From Bizionia sp. M204 (lineage in GTDB: Bacteria > Bacteroidota > Bacteroidia > Flavobacteriales > Flavobacteriaceae): a stretch of 64,000 bases of DNA. The notes beneath the pieces are model-generated. The model made no database searches. It saw nothing but the letters and a program-made list of their open reading frames with translations, and was not told where the DNA came from. Positions within the stretch are counted from its first letter, which is position 1, and each line of letters begins with the position of its first letter. The translations under genes and the position numbers were made by a program. Of the stretch, positions 27,994-35,624 are shown one piece after another. The DNA is taken from positions 919,001 through 983,000 of the forward strand of contig NZ_CP046242.1 in assembly GCF_023205095.1 (NCBI RefSeq). Reading direction: 5' to 3'.

Positions 27994-28475
27994 GAACGAG
28001 TAATGAAAAGGTAAAAAACGTCATTATTTCAGTATATTTTATACTGATAGTTCTTGCTGTGCTTTGGTTAACCATTTTTAGAGCGTTCAGTGAGATTGAC
28101 AATAACCCCATTGTAGCATTTTTTGTGATTTTTTTAATCTTCATAGCCTTATTTTTAACCGTACATTTTATATCCAAGTATTTTGAATATGACAGCGACG
28201 GCTTGAAAGTTACCGTTACCAACAAAGGTTTGCTGCTGTCTGATTATTTAAATTATCGTGAACATACCGTAGAATTTGATAAATCCAGACTATCAGGATT
28301 TAAAATTAATAACTACATCATCTACAAGGAATTGGTGCTGTTTATCGATAGCAAAAATGGCCAACATGTTAAAAAAGAGCGTTTTAATATTACGCTAGTA
28401 GCTAAAAAGAAACGGAAGTATATGAAGCAGTCATTGCGGAAAATGGTAAAACAAAATAGAAAAGAGCAGAGTTAA
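27990..28475 (+). CDS. Two-helix membrane protein with a PH-like cytoplasmic domain, between parE and parC
   Basis: A 161-residue protein. Two hydrophobic helices (about residues 10-30 and 42-62) are followed by a soluble domain beginning [17 protein letters not shown], whose strand pattern resembles bacterial PH (bPH-type) domains. The tail is strongly basic ([20 protein letters not shown]), which could contact membrane phospholipid or nucleic acid. The family is not named with confidence. It overlaps parE by 4 bases and its stop shares a base with the parC ATG (TAATG), so all three are translated as a coupled set. Confidence 0.75.
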   Translation: MRTSNEKVKNVIISVYFILIVLAVLWLTIFRAFSEIDNNPIVAFFVIFLIFIALFLTVHFISKYFEYDSDGLKVTVTNKGLLLSDYLNYREHTVEFDKSRLSGFKINNYIIYKELVLFIDSKNGQHVKKERFNITLVAKKKRKYMKQSLRKMVKQNRKEQS

Positions 28476-31162
28476 TGAGCGACGACATCAACGATAACCT
28501 ACCTGAACCAGAAGAAACTAAAGAAACCATTACCAGAATTACTGGTATGTATAAAGATTGGTTTTTAGATTATGCATCCTACGTGATTCTTGAACGTGCG
28601 GTTCCCGCAATTGAAGATGGCTTTAAGCCCGTTCAAAGGCGTATTATGCATTCCATGAAGGATTTAGATGATGGTCGTTATAATAAAGTGGCCAACATTG
28701 TGGGACATACCATGCAGTATCATCCGCATGGAGACGCTAGTATTGCTGATGCGATGGTGCAAATTGGTCAGAAAGATTTGCTGATTGATACACAGGGAAA
28801 CTGGGGAAATATTTTAACTGGTGATAGTGCTGCAGCGTCGCGATATATTGAAGCACGTATTTCTAAATTTGGCTTGGATGTTGTTTTCAATCCTAAAATC
28901 ACCGAGTGGCAGGCTAGTTATGATGGTCGTCGAAAAGAACCCGTAAATCTTCCGGTTATGTTCCCGCTTTTATTAGCACAAGGAGGCGAAGGGATTGCTG
29001 TTGGTTTATCCACAAAAATATTACCACATAACTTTATCGAATTAATTGATGCCTCGGTTAAACACTTAAACGGTAAACGTTTTACCATTTATCCAGATTT
29101 TCCTACGGCTGGAATTGCGGATGTTTCGGATTATAAAGACGGACTTCGAGGTGGAAAAGTACGCGTGCGTGCCAGAATTTCACAATACGATAAGAATACC
29201 TTGGTGATTACTGAAATTCCGTTTGGAACCAATACATCGTCCTTAATCGATTCTATTTTGAAAGCCAATGATAAAGGTAAAATCAAAATCAAGAAAATTG
29301 AAGATAATACAGCTGCCAACGTAGAGATTTTAGTGCATTTGCCAGGAGGTATTTCCCCAGATAAAACCATTGACGCGCTATACGCATTTACAAACTGTGA
29401 GACGTCTATTTCGCCTTTAGGATGTGTTATTGAAGATAATAAACCACTCTTTATTGGTGTTTCTGAAATGTTGCGTCGTTCAACAGATAATACAGTTCAG
29501 CTTTTAAAAAGCGAATTAGAAATTCGTTTGGGTGAATTTGAAGAACAATGGCATTTTGCATCCTTAGAGCGTATTTTTATTGAAAATCGTATATATCGTG
29601 ATATTGAAGAAGAAGAAACCTGGGAAGGTGTTATACAGGCTATTGATAAAGGGTTACAACCGCATATAAAACATTTAAAACGCGCAATCACGGAAGAAGA
29701 TATTGTGCGTTTAACAGAAATTCGAATCAAACGTATTTCTAAATTTGATATTGATAAAGCCCAACAAAAAATTGATGCTTTAGAAGATCAAATAGCCGAA
29801 GTGAAGCATCATTTAGCAAATTTAATTGCCTATGCTATTACTTATTTTGAGCGTCTAAAAAAAGAATATGGTGCAGGCAAAGAACGTAAAACGGAAATTC
29901 GTGCTTTTGAAGATGTTGATGCTACAAAAGTCGTTATCAGAAACACGAAACTATACGTAAATAGGGAAGAAGGTTTTATTGGAACGTCTCTTAAAAAAGA
30001 CGAGTATGTTGGCGATTGTAGTGACATTGATGACATTATTGTTTTTACTAATGACGGTAAAATGATGGTGACCAAAGTGGATGCTAAAACCTTTATTGGT
30101 AAAGACATTATTCATGTAGCTGTTTTCAAGAAGAAGGACAAACGTACTATTTACAATATGATGTATCGGGATGGTAAAACAGGTCCAACCTATGTGAAAC
30201 GTTTTGCGGTAACCTCTATGACACGTGACAAGGAATACGATATGACCAACGGTTCAAAAAACTCCAAACTTTGGTATTTTTCAGCCAATCCAAATGGTGA
30301 AGCCGAAGTCGTAACCGTTTCGTTGCGCCAAGTAGGAAGTATTAAAAAGCTAAAATGGGATGTGGACTTTGCTGATATTATTATAAAAGGTCGCAGTTCT
30401 AAAGGGAATGTTGTTACCAAACACGCCATTAAAAAAGTGGAACTCAAAGAGAAAGGTGTTTCTACTTTAAAACCGCGAAAAATCTGGTTTGATGATACGG
30501 TTAGACGTTTAAATGTGGATGGTCGTGGTGATTTGGTTGGCGAATTTAGAGGGGAAGACCGCATTTTAATAATCAGACAATCTGGATTAATAAAAACCAT
30601 TGTCCCAGAAGTAACAACTCATTTTGATGATGATATGATTGTTATGGAAAAATGGATTCCTAAAAAACCAATATCTGCAATTTATTTTGACGGTGAAAAA
30701 GAACGCTATTATGTGAAGCGCTTTTTAGTTGAAAATGAAAGTCGGGAGGAATTATTTATTTCAGAACATGAAAATTCGCAATTAGAAATTGTTTCAACAG
30801 ACTGGAAACCAATGGCGCAAGTGGAATTCACCAAGGAACGCGGTAAAGACCGGAAAGATAACATGGAAGTGAATTTGGATGAGTTTATTGCTGTTAAAGG
30901 TATTTCAGCTTTAGGAAATCAATTAACCAAGGATAAAGTAAAACAAATTGATTTAATGGAGCCTTTGCCGTATGAAGCTCCAGAGAATATTCCAGCCGAA
31001 GAGCTAGATGTTATAGATGAAACAGAAGTAAAATCGGGTGATTCAGATAAAGAGTCGAAGCCTGAAAGAATTAAAGAAATCAATGATTCCAAAAATGATG
31101 ACGATGATACGGATTCAAATTCAGGAAGTATAGATGATAAAGGTCAAGCTACCCTATTTTAA
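28475..31162 (+). CDS. parC: DNA topoisomerase IV subunit A
   Basis: An 895-residue DNA-cleaving subunit. The active-site tyrosine lies in AAASRYIEARIS (Y124), inside the winged-helix region after QYHPHGDASIADAM. A long coiled-coil (about residues 390-470) and a C-terminal DNA-wrapping region follow. The last ~55 residues are a disordered acidic tail (clusters of Asp and Glu, DDDDTDSNSGS) that ends with QATLF. E. coli ParC is about 750 residues, so the tail and an expanded C-terminal region account for the extra length. It forms a heterotetramer with ParE. Confidence 0.95.
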   Translation: MSDDINDNLPEPEETKETITRITGMYKDWFLDYASYVILERAVPAIEDGFKPVQRRIMHSMKDLDDGRYNKVANIVGHTMQYHPHGDASIADAMVQIGQKDLLIDTQGNWGNILTGDSAAASRYIEARISKFGLDVVFNPKITEWQASYDGRRKEPVNLPVMFPLLLAQGGEGIAVGLSTKILPHNFIELIDASVKHLNGKRFTIYPDFPTAGIADVSDYKDGLRGGKVRVRARISQYDKNTLVITEIPFGTNTSSLIDSILKANDKGKIKIKKIEDNTAANVEILVHLPGGISPDKTIDALYAFTNCETSISPLGCVIEDNKPLFIGVSEMLRRSTDNTVQLLKSELEIRLGEFEEQWHFASLERIFIENRIYRDIEEEETWEGVIQAIDKGLQPHIKHLKRAITEEDIVRLTEIRIKRISKFDIDKAQQKIDALEDQIAEVKHHLANLIAYAITYFERLKKEYGAGKERKTEIRAFEDVDATKVVIRNTKLYVNREEGFIGTSLKKDEYVGDCSDIDDIIVFTNDGKMMVTKVDAKTFIGKDIIHVAVFKKKDKRTIYNMMYRDGKTGPTYVKRFAVTSMTRDKEYDMTNGSKNSKLWYFSANPNGEAEVVTVSLRQVGSIKKLKWDVDFADIIIKGRSSKGNVVTKHAIKKVELKEKGVSTLKPRKIWFDDTVRRLNVDGRGDLVGEFRGEDRILIIRQSGLIKTIVPEVTTHFDDDMIVMEKWIPKKPISAIYFDGEKERYYVKRFLVENESREELFISEHENSQLEIVSTDWKPMAQVEFTKERGKDRKDNMEVNLDEFIAVKGISALGNQLTKDKVKQIDLMEPLPYEAPENIPAEELDVIDETEVKSGDSDKESKPERIKEINDSKNDDDDTDSNSGSIDDKGQATLF

Positions 31163-31169
31163 AAAGTAA

Positions 31170-31328
31170 TTAATCTCTAAAATATGAGGCGGCAGCAATT
31201 AGAAAAGCTAAAATACCTCCAATTATACATGCGTAGTAAAGCATAGGTGTGTTTTCCTTAAAGAAAATTGAAGTTAAAATTAAACCTGTAGATATAAGGT
31301 ATAAAACTTTTGGGCTTACTTTTTTCAT
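31170..31328 (-). CDS. 52-residue two-helix membrane protein
   Basis: A short open frame that is intact and well formed. The basic start MKKVSPKVLYLISTG leads into a first hydrophobic helix (about residues 8-22). A charged link FKENTP follows, then a second helix (about 30-48) and a YFRD end. It lies 50 bases after terC on the same strand and its stop is 7 bases from the parC stop on the other strand. The sequence between parC and terC has no other explanation. Function unknown; possibly the last gene of the terC transcript. Confidence 0.6.
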   Translation of the reverse strand: MKKVSPKVLYLISTGLILTSIFFKENTPMLYYACIIGGILAFLIAAASYFRD

Positions 31329-31378
31329 GTTATTATATTTTATAATATCACTTGGTTTAAATTAATAATTCAATGTCA

Positions 31379-32185
31379 TTAATTTAAATGGTCCTTTTTC
31401 TGTCGCTTTTTAGCAATTCTATAGTTTAAAAATTCTACAAATATAGAGAAGGCTATAGCAAAATACAGATAGCCTTTTGGTATGGCTCCAACCGTTTTTC
31501 CAAATAATTCGGTGTGCGATAAATGCGCCGCTTCCGTAATTAGCATAAACCCAATTAAAATTAAAAAAGCCAAACCAAGCAATTGCACACTTGGATGTGT
31601 ATCAATAAATTTACGAATAGGGTTAGCAAAACCTATCATAATACCAATGGATATAACAACTGCTATTATCATTAATACTAAATTGTAATTGTGGTTTTCG
31701 TGCAAACCATTCGTCATACCTACGGCTGTTAAGATGGAATCTATAGAGAAAATAAAATCTATAATTAATATTTGAACAATAGCTTGATTTAAAGTCGTAA
31801 TTTTTTTGCCCTTAACACCAGCTTCATCATGTCCCGGATCTTCTACCTTTTCACGAATTTCAGAGGTGCTTTTATAAATTAAAAACAAACCTCCTACAAA
31901 CAGGATTATGGCTTGCCAGCTTATCCCTACATGCAGCCAATCCGTATCTATCGTGTAAAATGGTTTGGATAATCCTATTAAGAAACTAACAAAAAACAAT
32001 AGGATAATCCGTTGAGCCATAGCTAATAGCAAGCCTATATTTGTAGCTTTGGCACGTTGATCTTCAGGAAGCTTATTGGCGGCAATGGATATAAAAACGA
32101 TATTATCAATACCTAAAATAATTTCTAGGAACGTTAAGGTAAGTAATGCCATGATGGCATCAGTCGTAAATAGGAAATCTAACAT
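31379..32185 (-). CDS. TerC family integral membrane protein
   Basis: A 268-residue membrane protein with about seven hydrophobic helices. Family motifs are LEIILGIDNIVFISI (near residue 22) and IIDFIFSIDSILTAVGMTNG (near 140), each with the conserved aspartate in the membrane. TerC proteins are linked to tellurite resistance and to metal (manganese) export during membrane protein metalation. The lipoprotein gene ends one base upstream, so the two are probably cotranscribed. Confidence 0.92.
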   Translation of the reverse strand: MLDFLFTTDAIMALLTLTFLEIILGIDNIVFISIAANKLPEDQRAKATNIGLLLAMAQRIILLFFVSFLIGLSKPFYTIDTDWLHVGISWQAIILFVGGLFLIYKSTSEIREKVEDPGHDEAGVKGKKITTLNQAIVQILIIDFIFSIDSILTAVGMTNGLHENHNYNLVLMIIAVVISIGIMIGFANPIRKFIDTHPSVQLLGLAFLILIGFMLITEAAHLSHTELFGKTVGAIPKGYLYFAIAFSIFVEFLNYRIAKKRQKKDHLN

Positions 32186-32186
32186 A

Positions 32187-32555
32187 TTAATCTATGCGTT
32201 TAGCGGTTCCTTTTTGTTTTATTTTTTCACCCACATACGAGTATTCAAAGTTGTAAGTTGAATCTGTTGTGGTTAATATTTTTAAATGAATATCCTTGCG
32301 CTCTTGCATGTTTTTAGGGTTTATGGTTCTAAAAACAACCTCACAATCGTTAATCCAACGAACCGTTGTGGAATCTACGTGACCTTTATACGTTTCTACT
32401 TGTAAGTCTTTGGTTCTCGTGAACACCGAGTGATAGGTAGAGTCATTTATCGTTATACTACTCGTATATGTCCCAGTTTGATAATCTACACATTGTCTTT
32501 CCACTTGATAACAACTCATAAAAAGCACTAAAAAGACACATAAAAGGAGTTTCAT
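32187..32555 (-). CDS. Small lipoprotein, function unknown
   Basis: A 122-residue lipoprotein. The signal peptide ends LVLFMSC with the lipid cysteine at about residue 15. The mature part has two further cysteines (QCVDYQTGTY and NDCEVVF), which could pair, and WINDCEVVFRTINPKN plus a beta-rich C-terminus. Proteins of this kind in flavobacteria are sometimes labelled as topoisomerase IV in databases, presumably from being near parC; nothing here supports an enzyme. Its stop is one base from the terC start. Confidence 0.7.
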   Translation of the reverse strand: MKLLLCVFLVLFMSCYQVERQCVDYQTGTYTSSITINDSTYHSVFTRTKDLQVETYKGHVDSTTVRWINDCEVVFRTINPKNMQERKDIHLKILTTTDSTYNFEYSYVGEKIKQKGTAKRID

Positions 32556-32643
32556 AATTCAAATTTTAAACAAAATTAAGAAACATTATGATATTGCCAT
32601 AGGTCTCAAGAATGAATTATTTTAAAACTGATAAAAACTTTTC

Positions 32644-33051
32644 CTAATTATTGAAATTCTGAAATGTTCCGTCCTTATAAAAAATTACAATTCTATCTAT
32701 TTCTTTATTACTATTTGAAGGACGTGTTTTGAGCTCTTCTGAAATTTGGTTACTTGGTATTTCTGAATTTTTATTTGAAGCTAAATTTGACGATGGCGTT
32801 GGAGTCTCCAGAATTTTTGTTTCCGATTTTGGAAATGTGCCTTTACCATTTAATAACCAATACAATTCTACTTCGGGAAAAGCTTCTAAAACTTTCATAA
32901 CAAAATCTAGACTTGGCTTATTTCTTCCAGATAAAATATGAGAAATACTTGAGCGTTGAACACCTACTTTTTCAGCGAAAGAGGAGGCCGTTTCATCATA
33001 AAATTTAATGACTTTTTCTAGACGTTTTGAAAATTCCGGACTGTTTATCAT
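32644..33051 (-). CDS. XRE-family helix-turn-helix regulator
   Basis: A 135-residue DNA-binding protein. The Cro/CI-type HTH spans about residues 10-65: ASSFAEKVGVQRSSISHILSG (21 residues split as helix 2, turn, helix 3), then RNKPSLDFVMKVLEAFPEV. The C-terminal half is low in complexity (Ser, Asn, Pro) and ends in IVIFYKDGTFQNF. It is divergent from an M14 carboxypeptidase gene, and the shared intergenic region holds several palindromes that overlap both promoters. Autoregulation and control of the neighbour are likely but inferred. Confidence 0.88.
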   Translation of the reverse strand: MINSPEFSKRLEKVIKFYDETASSFAEKVGVQRSSISHILSGRNKPSLDFVMKVLEAFPEVELYWLLNGKGTFPKSETKILETPTPSSNLASNKNSEIPSNQISEELKTRPSNSNKEIDRIVIFYKDGTFQNFNN

Positions 33052-33078
33052 TGTAAACTGTTACTAAAGTGAATTGTT

Positions 33079-33092
33079 TTTACAAATGTAAA
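33079..33092. promoter_or_regulatory. TTTAC-N4-GTAAA palindrome over the XRE gene -7 box
   Basis: TTTACAAATGTAAA has perfect five-base arms. On the minus strand the centre reads TACATTTG (33083-33090), matching the -7 consensus TAnnTTTG, 32 bases before the XRE start codon. A protein bound here would block that promoter. Confidence 0.45.
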
Positions 33093-33260
33093 TATTATTA
33101 GTAATAATCACACTATAATTCTAATAATATTAACTTAAATGGCAACTTAAAGCTTTAAATAAAGGTATTTAATTATCTGAAATAGAATTAATTAAATAGT
33201 AAATTTATAAAAACATTATTTCAGTGTTAATGCTAAAGGTATTTTAGAGTACGTCTGTAT

Positions 33261-33290
33261 ACAATTCTAAACAATTCTACATAATTCCTT
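33261..33290. repeat. Three 10-base direct repeats upstream of the M14 gene
   Basis: ACAATTCTAA, ACAATTCTAC and ATAATTCCTT lie head to tail (one DNA turn apart), just before the TTTACAATTGTAAA palindrome. They share the ACAATT half of that palindrome and may be extra weak binding sites. Confidence 0.45.
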
Positions 33291-33291
33291 G

Positions 33292-33305
33292 TTTACAATT
33301 GTAAA
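33292..33305. promoter_or_regulatory. Perfect palindrome TTTACAATTGTAAA, operator candidate
   Basis: A 14-base perfect palindrome. It contains a TTG (33299-33301) that sits 16 bases before the -7 box of the M14 carboxypeptidase gene, so it covers the likely -33 region. Confidence 0.5.
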
Positions 33306-33315
33306 TTAGTATTTG

Positions 33316-33329
33316 TTTACCTTTGTAAC
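33316..33329 (+). promoter_or_regulatory. Third operator-like site overlapping the -7 box of the M14 gene
   Basis: TTTACCTTTGTAAC has the TTTAC-N4-GTAA arms, 24 bases after the previous site, and contains TACCTTTG (33318-33325), a full match to the -7 consensus. The ATG is 20 bases further. A weaker fourth copy, TTTACATATGTATC (33338-33351), spans the start codon. Confidence 0.45.
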
Positions 33330-33344
33330 ATATCAAATTTACAT

Positions 33345-34484
33345 ATGTATCAAAGCGCTTTAGACACGACGTTAAATCCTTTTCAAGAACTTCGATTATC
33401 GGGTCGGTATATTACCAATTCCATGTTAGAACCACTGTTGAAAATACTACCCAAAAATGTTACAGTTTCCGTTGAAGGATTGTCGGTTGAAAAACGATCT
33501 ATCTATTCTATTAAATTAGGAACTGGACAAAAACGCATAATGCTTTGGTCGCAAATGCACGGAAATGAAACCACAACCACCAAAGCTCTTTTTGATGTTT
33601 TAAATACGTTTAAAACACAAAACTCTATTTTAGACGCTTGCACCATATTAATTATTCCTATTTTAAATCCTGATGGCGCAGAAGTCTATACGCGATTAAA
33701 TGCTAATAATGTGGATTTAAATCGCGATGCGCAGAACTTATCCCAACCGGAAAGTAGAGTTTTACGTGATTGTTTTAATCGGTTTAAGCCAAACTTCTGT
33801 TTCAATTTACATGGACAACGAACTATTTTTAGTGTGGATAACACATCACAATCTGCTACGGTATCATTCCTGTCTCCAGCAGAAGATGCAGAGCGTACGC
33901 TTACCAATACACGTAAAATAGCCATGGAGCTAATTGCAGTAATGCAGACGGATTTGCAAAAATACATTCCAAACCAGGTGGCATTGTATGATGATGGATT
34001 TAATCATAACTGCGTGGGTGATACATTTCAAAGTTTAGGTGTTCCCACCGTTTTGTTTGAAGCTGGTCATTATTCAAACGATTATAATCGGGAAATAACC
34101 CGTGCTTTTATATATAAATCATTAATGGTGGCTTTAGATACTATTTCTAAACGTGAACTAACAGGTGAAGGTTATCAGGATTATCTAAAAATCCCGGAAA
34201 ACGGGACGTGTTTTTTGGATATCATTATTCGAAATGTGTTACACCAAAATAAACCTATAGATGTTGGTGTCCAGTATCAGGAAATGTTAATAAACAATAC
34301 AATCCAGTTTGTACCTAAAATAGAGAAACTGGAACTGCTTGATGGTTATTTTGGTCACAGAGAGTTGGATGCAAAAGGGGCTAAAGTTTTAGATTTCAAT
34401 CATTCACCGTTGCAAGTTGGAAACGAAATTGATAGCGTATGGTTAAATAATGAAAACTATTCATTATTAGTGGCTAAAACTTGA
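33345..34484 (+). CDS. M14-family zinc carboxypeptidase
   Basis: A 379-residue metallocarboxypeptidase-like protein. Zinc ligands are seen as H72xxE75 in MHGNETTTT and H156 in NLHGQRT. The substrate-site segment NNVDLNRDA lies near residue 125, and the catalytic glutamate is probably E239 in VLFEAGHYSND. There is no signal peptide, so it should act in the cytoplasm, perhaps on peptidoglycan peptides or amino-acyl conjugates. The C-terminal ~110 residues form a small beta domain. It is divergent from the XRE regulator and followed by an Lrp-type gene. Confidence 0.88.
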   Translation: MYQSALDTTLNPFQELRLSGRYITNSMLEPLLKILPKNVTVSVEGLSVEKRSIYSIKLGTGQKRIMLWSQMHGNETTTTKALFDVLNTFKTQNSILDACTILIIPILNPDGAEVYTRLNANNVDLNRDAQNLSQPESRVLRDCFNRFKPNFCFNLHGQRTIFSVDNTSQSATVSFLSPAEDAERTLTNTRKIAMELIAVMQTDLQKYIPNQVALYDDGFNHNCVGDTFQSLGVPTVLFEAGHYSNDYNREITRAFIYKSLMVALDTISKRELTGEGYQDYLKIPENGTCFLDIIIRNVLHQNKPIDVGVQYQEMLINNTIQFVPKIEKLELLDGYFGHRELDAKGAKVLDFNHSPLQVGNEIDSVWLNNENYSLLVAKT

Positions 34485-34516
34485 TATTTGGTAGATATAA
34501 TTTAAAATTAATGTCT

Positions 34517-34524
34517 TATTTTTG
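34517..34524 (+). promoter_or_regulatory. Possible -7 element of the Lrp/AsnC gene
   Basis: TATTTTTG matches TAnnTTTG and ends 24 bases before the ATG. The nearest TTTG upstream (34487-34490) is 26 bases away, longer than usual. Confidence 0.35.
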
Positions 34525-34548
34525 CTTTTTATTTAAAGAAATTAAAAA

Positions 34549-35028
34549 ATGGCAAAATTTAAATTAGACGATATAGATCATCAGATCCTTGAAATGTTAA
34601 TTGATAACACACGTGTTCCTTTTACAGATATAGCAAAAAAATTAGTTATTTCTGCAGGAACAGTACATGTTCGTGTTAAAAAAATGGAGGAAGCTGGAAT
34701 AATTAAGGGTTCATCGCTTACCTTGGATTATAAAAAGCTAGGTTATGCATTTATTGCGTATGTTGGTGTATTTCTTCAAAAAACCTCACAAACCAAATTT
34801 GTTTTGGAGCGTATAAATGAAATTCCTTATGTTACGGTTGCTCATATTACAACAGGTAAATTTAATGTGTTTTGCAAAATACGTGCTAAAAACACGGAGC
34901 ATGCCAAAGAGGTTATTTTTATGATTGACGATATTGAAGGGGTTTATAGAACAGAAACCATGATATCATTGGAAGAAAGCTTAAACGATAAGAAACGCTT
35001 AATGCATTCTATTTTTAATAATATGTAG
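34549..35028 (+). CDS. Lrp/AsnC-family transcriptional regulator
   Basis: A 159-residue regulator with an N-terminal winged helix-turn-helix (about residues 5-60: DIDHQILEMLIDNTRVPFTD, ISAGTVHVRVKKMEEAGII) and a C-terminal RAM domain that binds amino acids and forms oligomers (YVTVAHITTGKFNVFCKIRA). Such proteins sense amino acids such as leucine, asparagine or lysine. The target is not visible. A strong terminator follows. Confidence 0.92.
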   Translation: MAKFKLDDIDHQILEMLIDNTRVPFTDIAKKLVISAGTVHVRVKKMEEAGIIKGSSLTLDYKKLGYAFIAYVGVFLQKTSQTKFVLERINEIPYVTVAHITTGKFNVFCKIRAKNTEHAKEVIFMIDDIEGVYRTETMISLEESLNDKKRLMHSIFNNM

Positions 35029-35053
35029 GCTTTTTGTATATAATTAAAAACTC

Positions 35054-35083
35054 AAAGCGCTTCTTATTAGAAGCGCTTTTTTT
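35054..35083 (+). terminator. Intrinsic terminator after the Lrp/AsnC gene
   Basis: AAAGCGCTTCT (35054-35064) pairs with AGAAGCGCTTT (35069-35079) over a TATT loop, followed by a T-run to 35083. Confidence 0.9.
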
Positions 35084-35104
35084 AGTACTTTTAAATAAAA
35101 ATTT

Positions 35105-35620
35105 ATGTTCGTAAAAGAAATACCAGATTCGGAATATGCATCATTTTATGCCAATTATATTAAAAAAGGTGGTGAATTAAGTTTGTTAGTTGGTTTGGAG
35201 TATGGTATGGCAGCCACCAAAGCGTTTTTTGAATCTATTCCGGAGAACAAGCTTGAATATCGTTACGCTGAAGGTAAGTGGACTGTTAAAGAAATTTTAC
35301 AACACCTCATAGATACCGAACATGTTTTTGTATATCGTGCCTTGCGTTTTGCGCGCCAAGATAAAACACCCTTACCAGGGTTTGAACAAGATGATTATGT
35401 GTTAGCAAGCGTGGCAAACAGGCGAACTCGAGCGCAATTACTAAACGATTATTTAGATTTACGCGAATCAACTATTGCCTTGTTTAGTAGTTTTTCAAAA
35501 AAAATGTTAGAGCAAATAGGCGTTGCTAGCAACGCAGAAATGTCTGTTAGGGCTATAGGATTCGTGCTAATAGGTCATGAAAAGCATCATATAGACATTA
35601 TTAAAGAACGTTATTTATAG
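35105..35620 (+). CDS. DinB-family four-helix protein
   Basis: A 171-residue DinB/YfiT-like protein. The metal-site histidines of the fold are visible: H-containing ILQHLIDTEHVFVYRALRF (near residue 70), and GHEKHHIDIIKERYL at the C-terminus with HxxxH spacing. The family includes bacillithiol- or mycothiol-dependent transferases and proteins of unknown role. No particular thiol can be named. It converges with aroB with only 4 bases between the stops. Confidence 0.85.
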   Translation: MFVKEIPDSEYASFYANYIKKGGELSLLVGLEYGMAATKAFFESIPENKLEYRYAEGKWTVKEILQHLIDTEHVFVYRALRFARQDKTPLPGFEQDDYVLASVANRRTRAQLLNDYLDLRESTIALFSSFSKKMLEQIGVASNAEMSVRAIGFVLIGHEKHHIDIIKERYL

Positions 35621-35624
35621 CGGT

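Noticed and set aside
29131-30600. Several 75-136-codon frames antisense to parC
   Set aside because: They mirror the codon structure of parC on the other strand, are serine-rich and have no start context. The same applies to antisense frames in ychF, wzc, asnB and the symporter gene.
33091-33131. AT-only inverted repeats (AATATTATTAG / CTAATAATATT and ATTATTAGTAATAAT)
   Set aside because: Such words arise readily in sequence of this composition; only the TTTAC-N4-GTAAA sites align with promoter elements.
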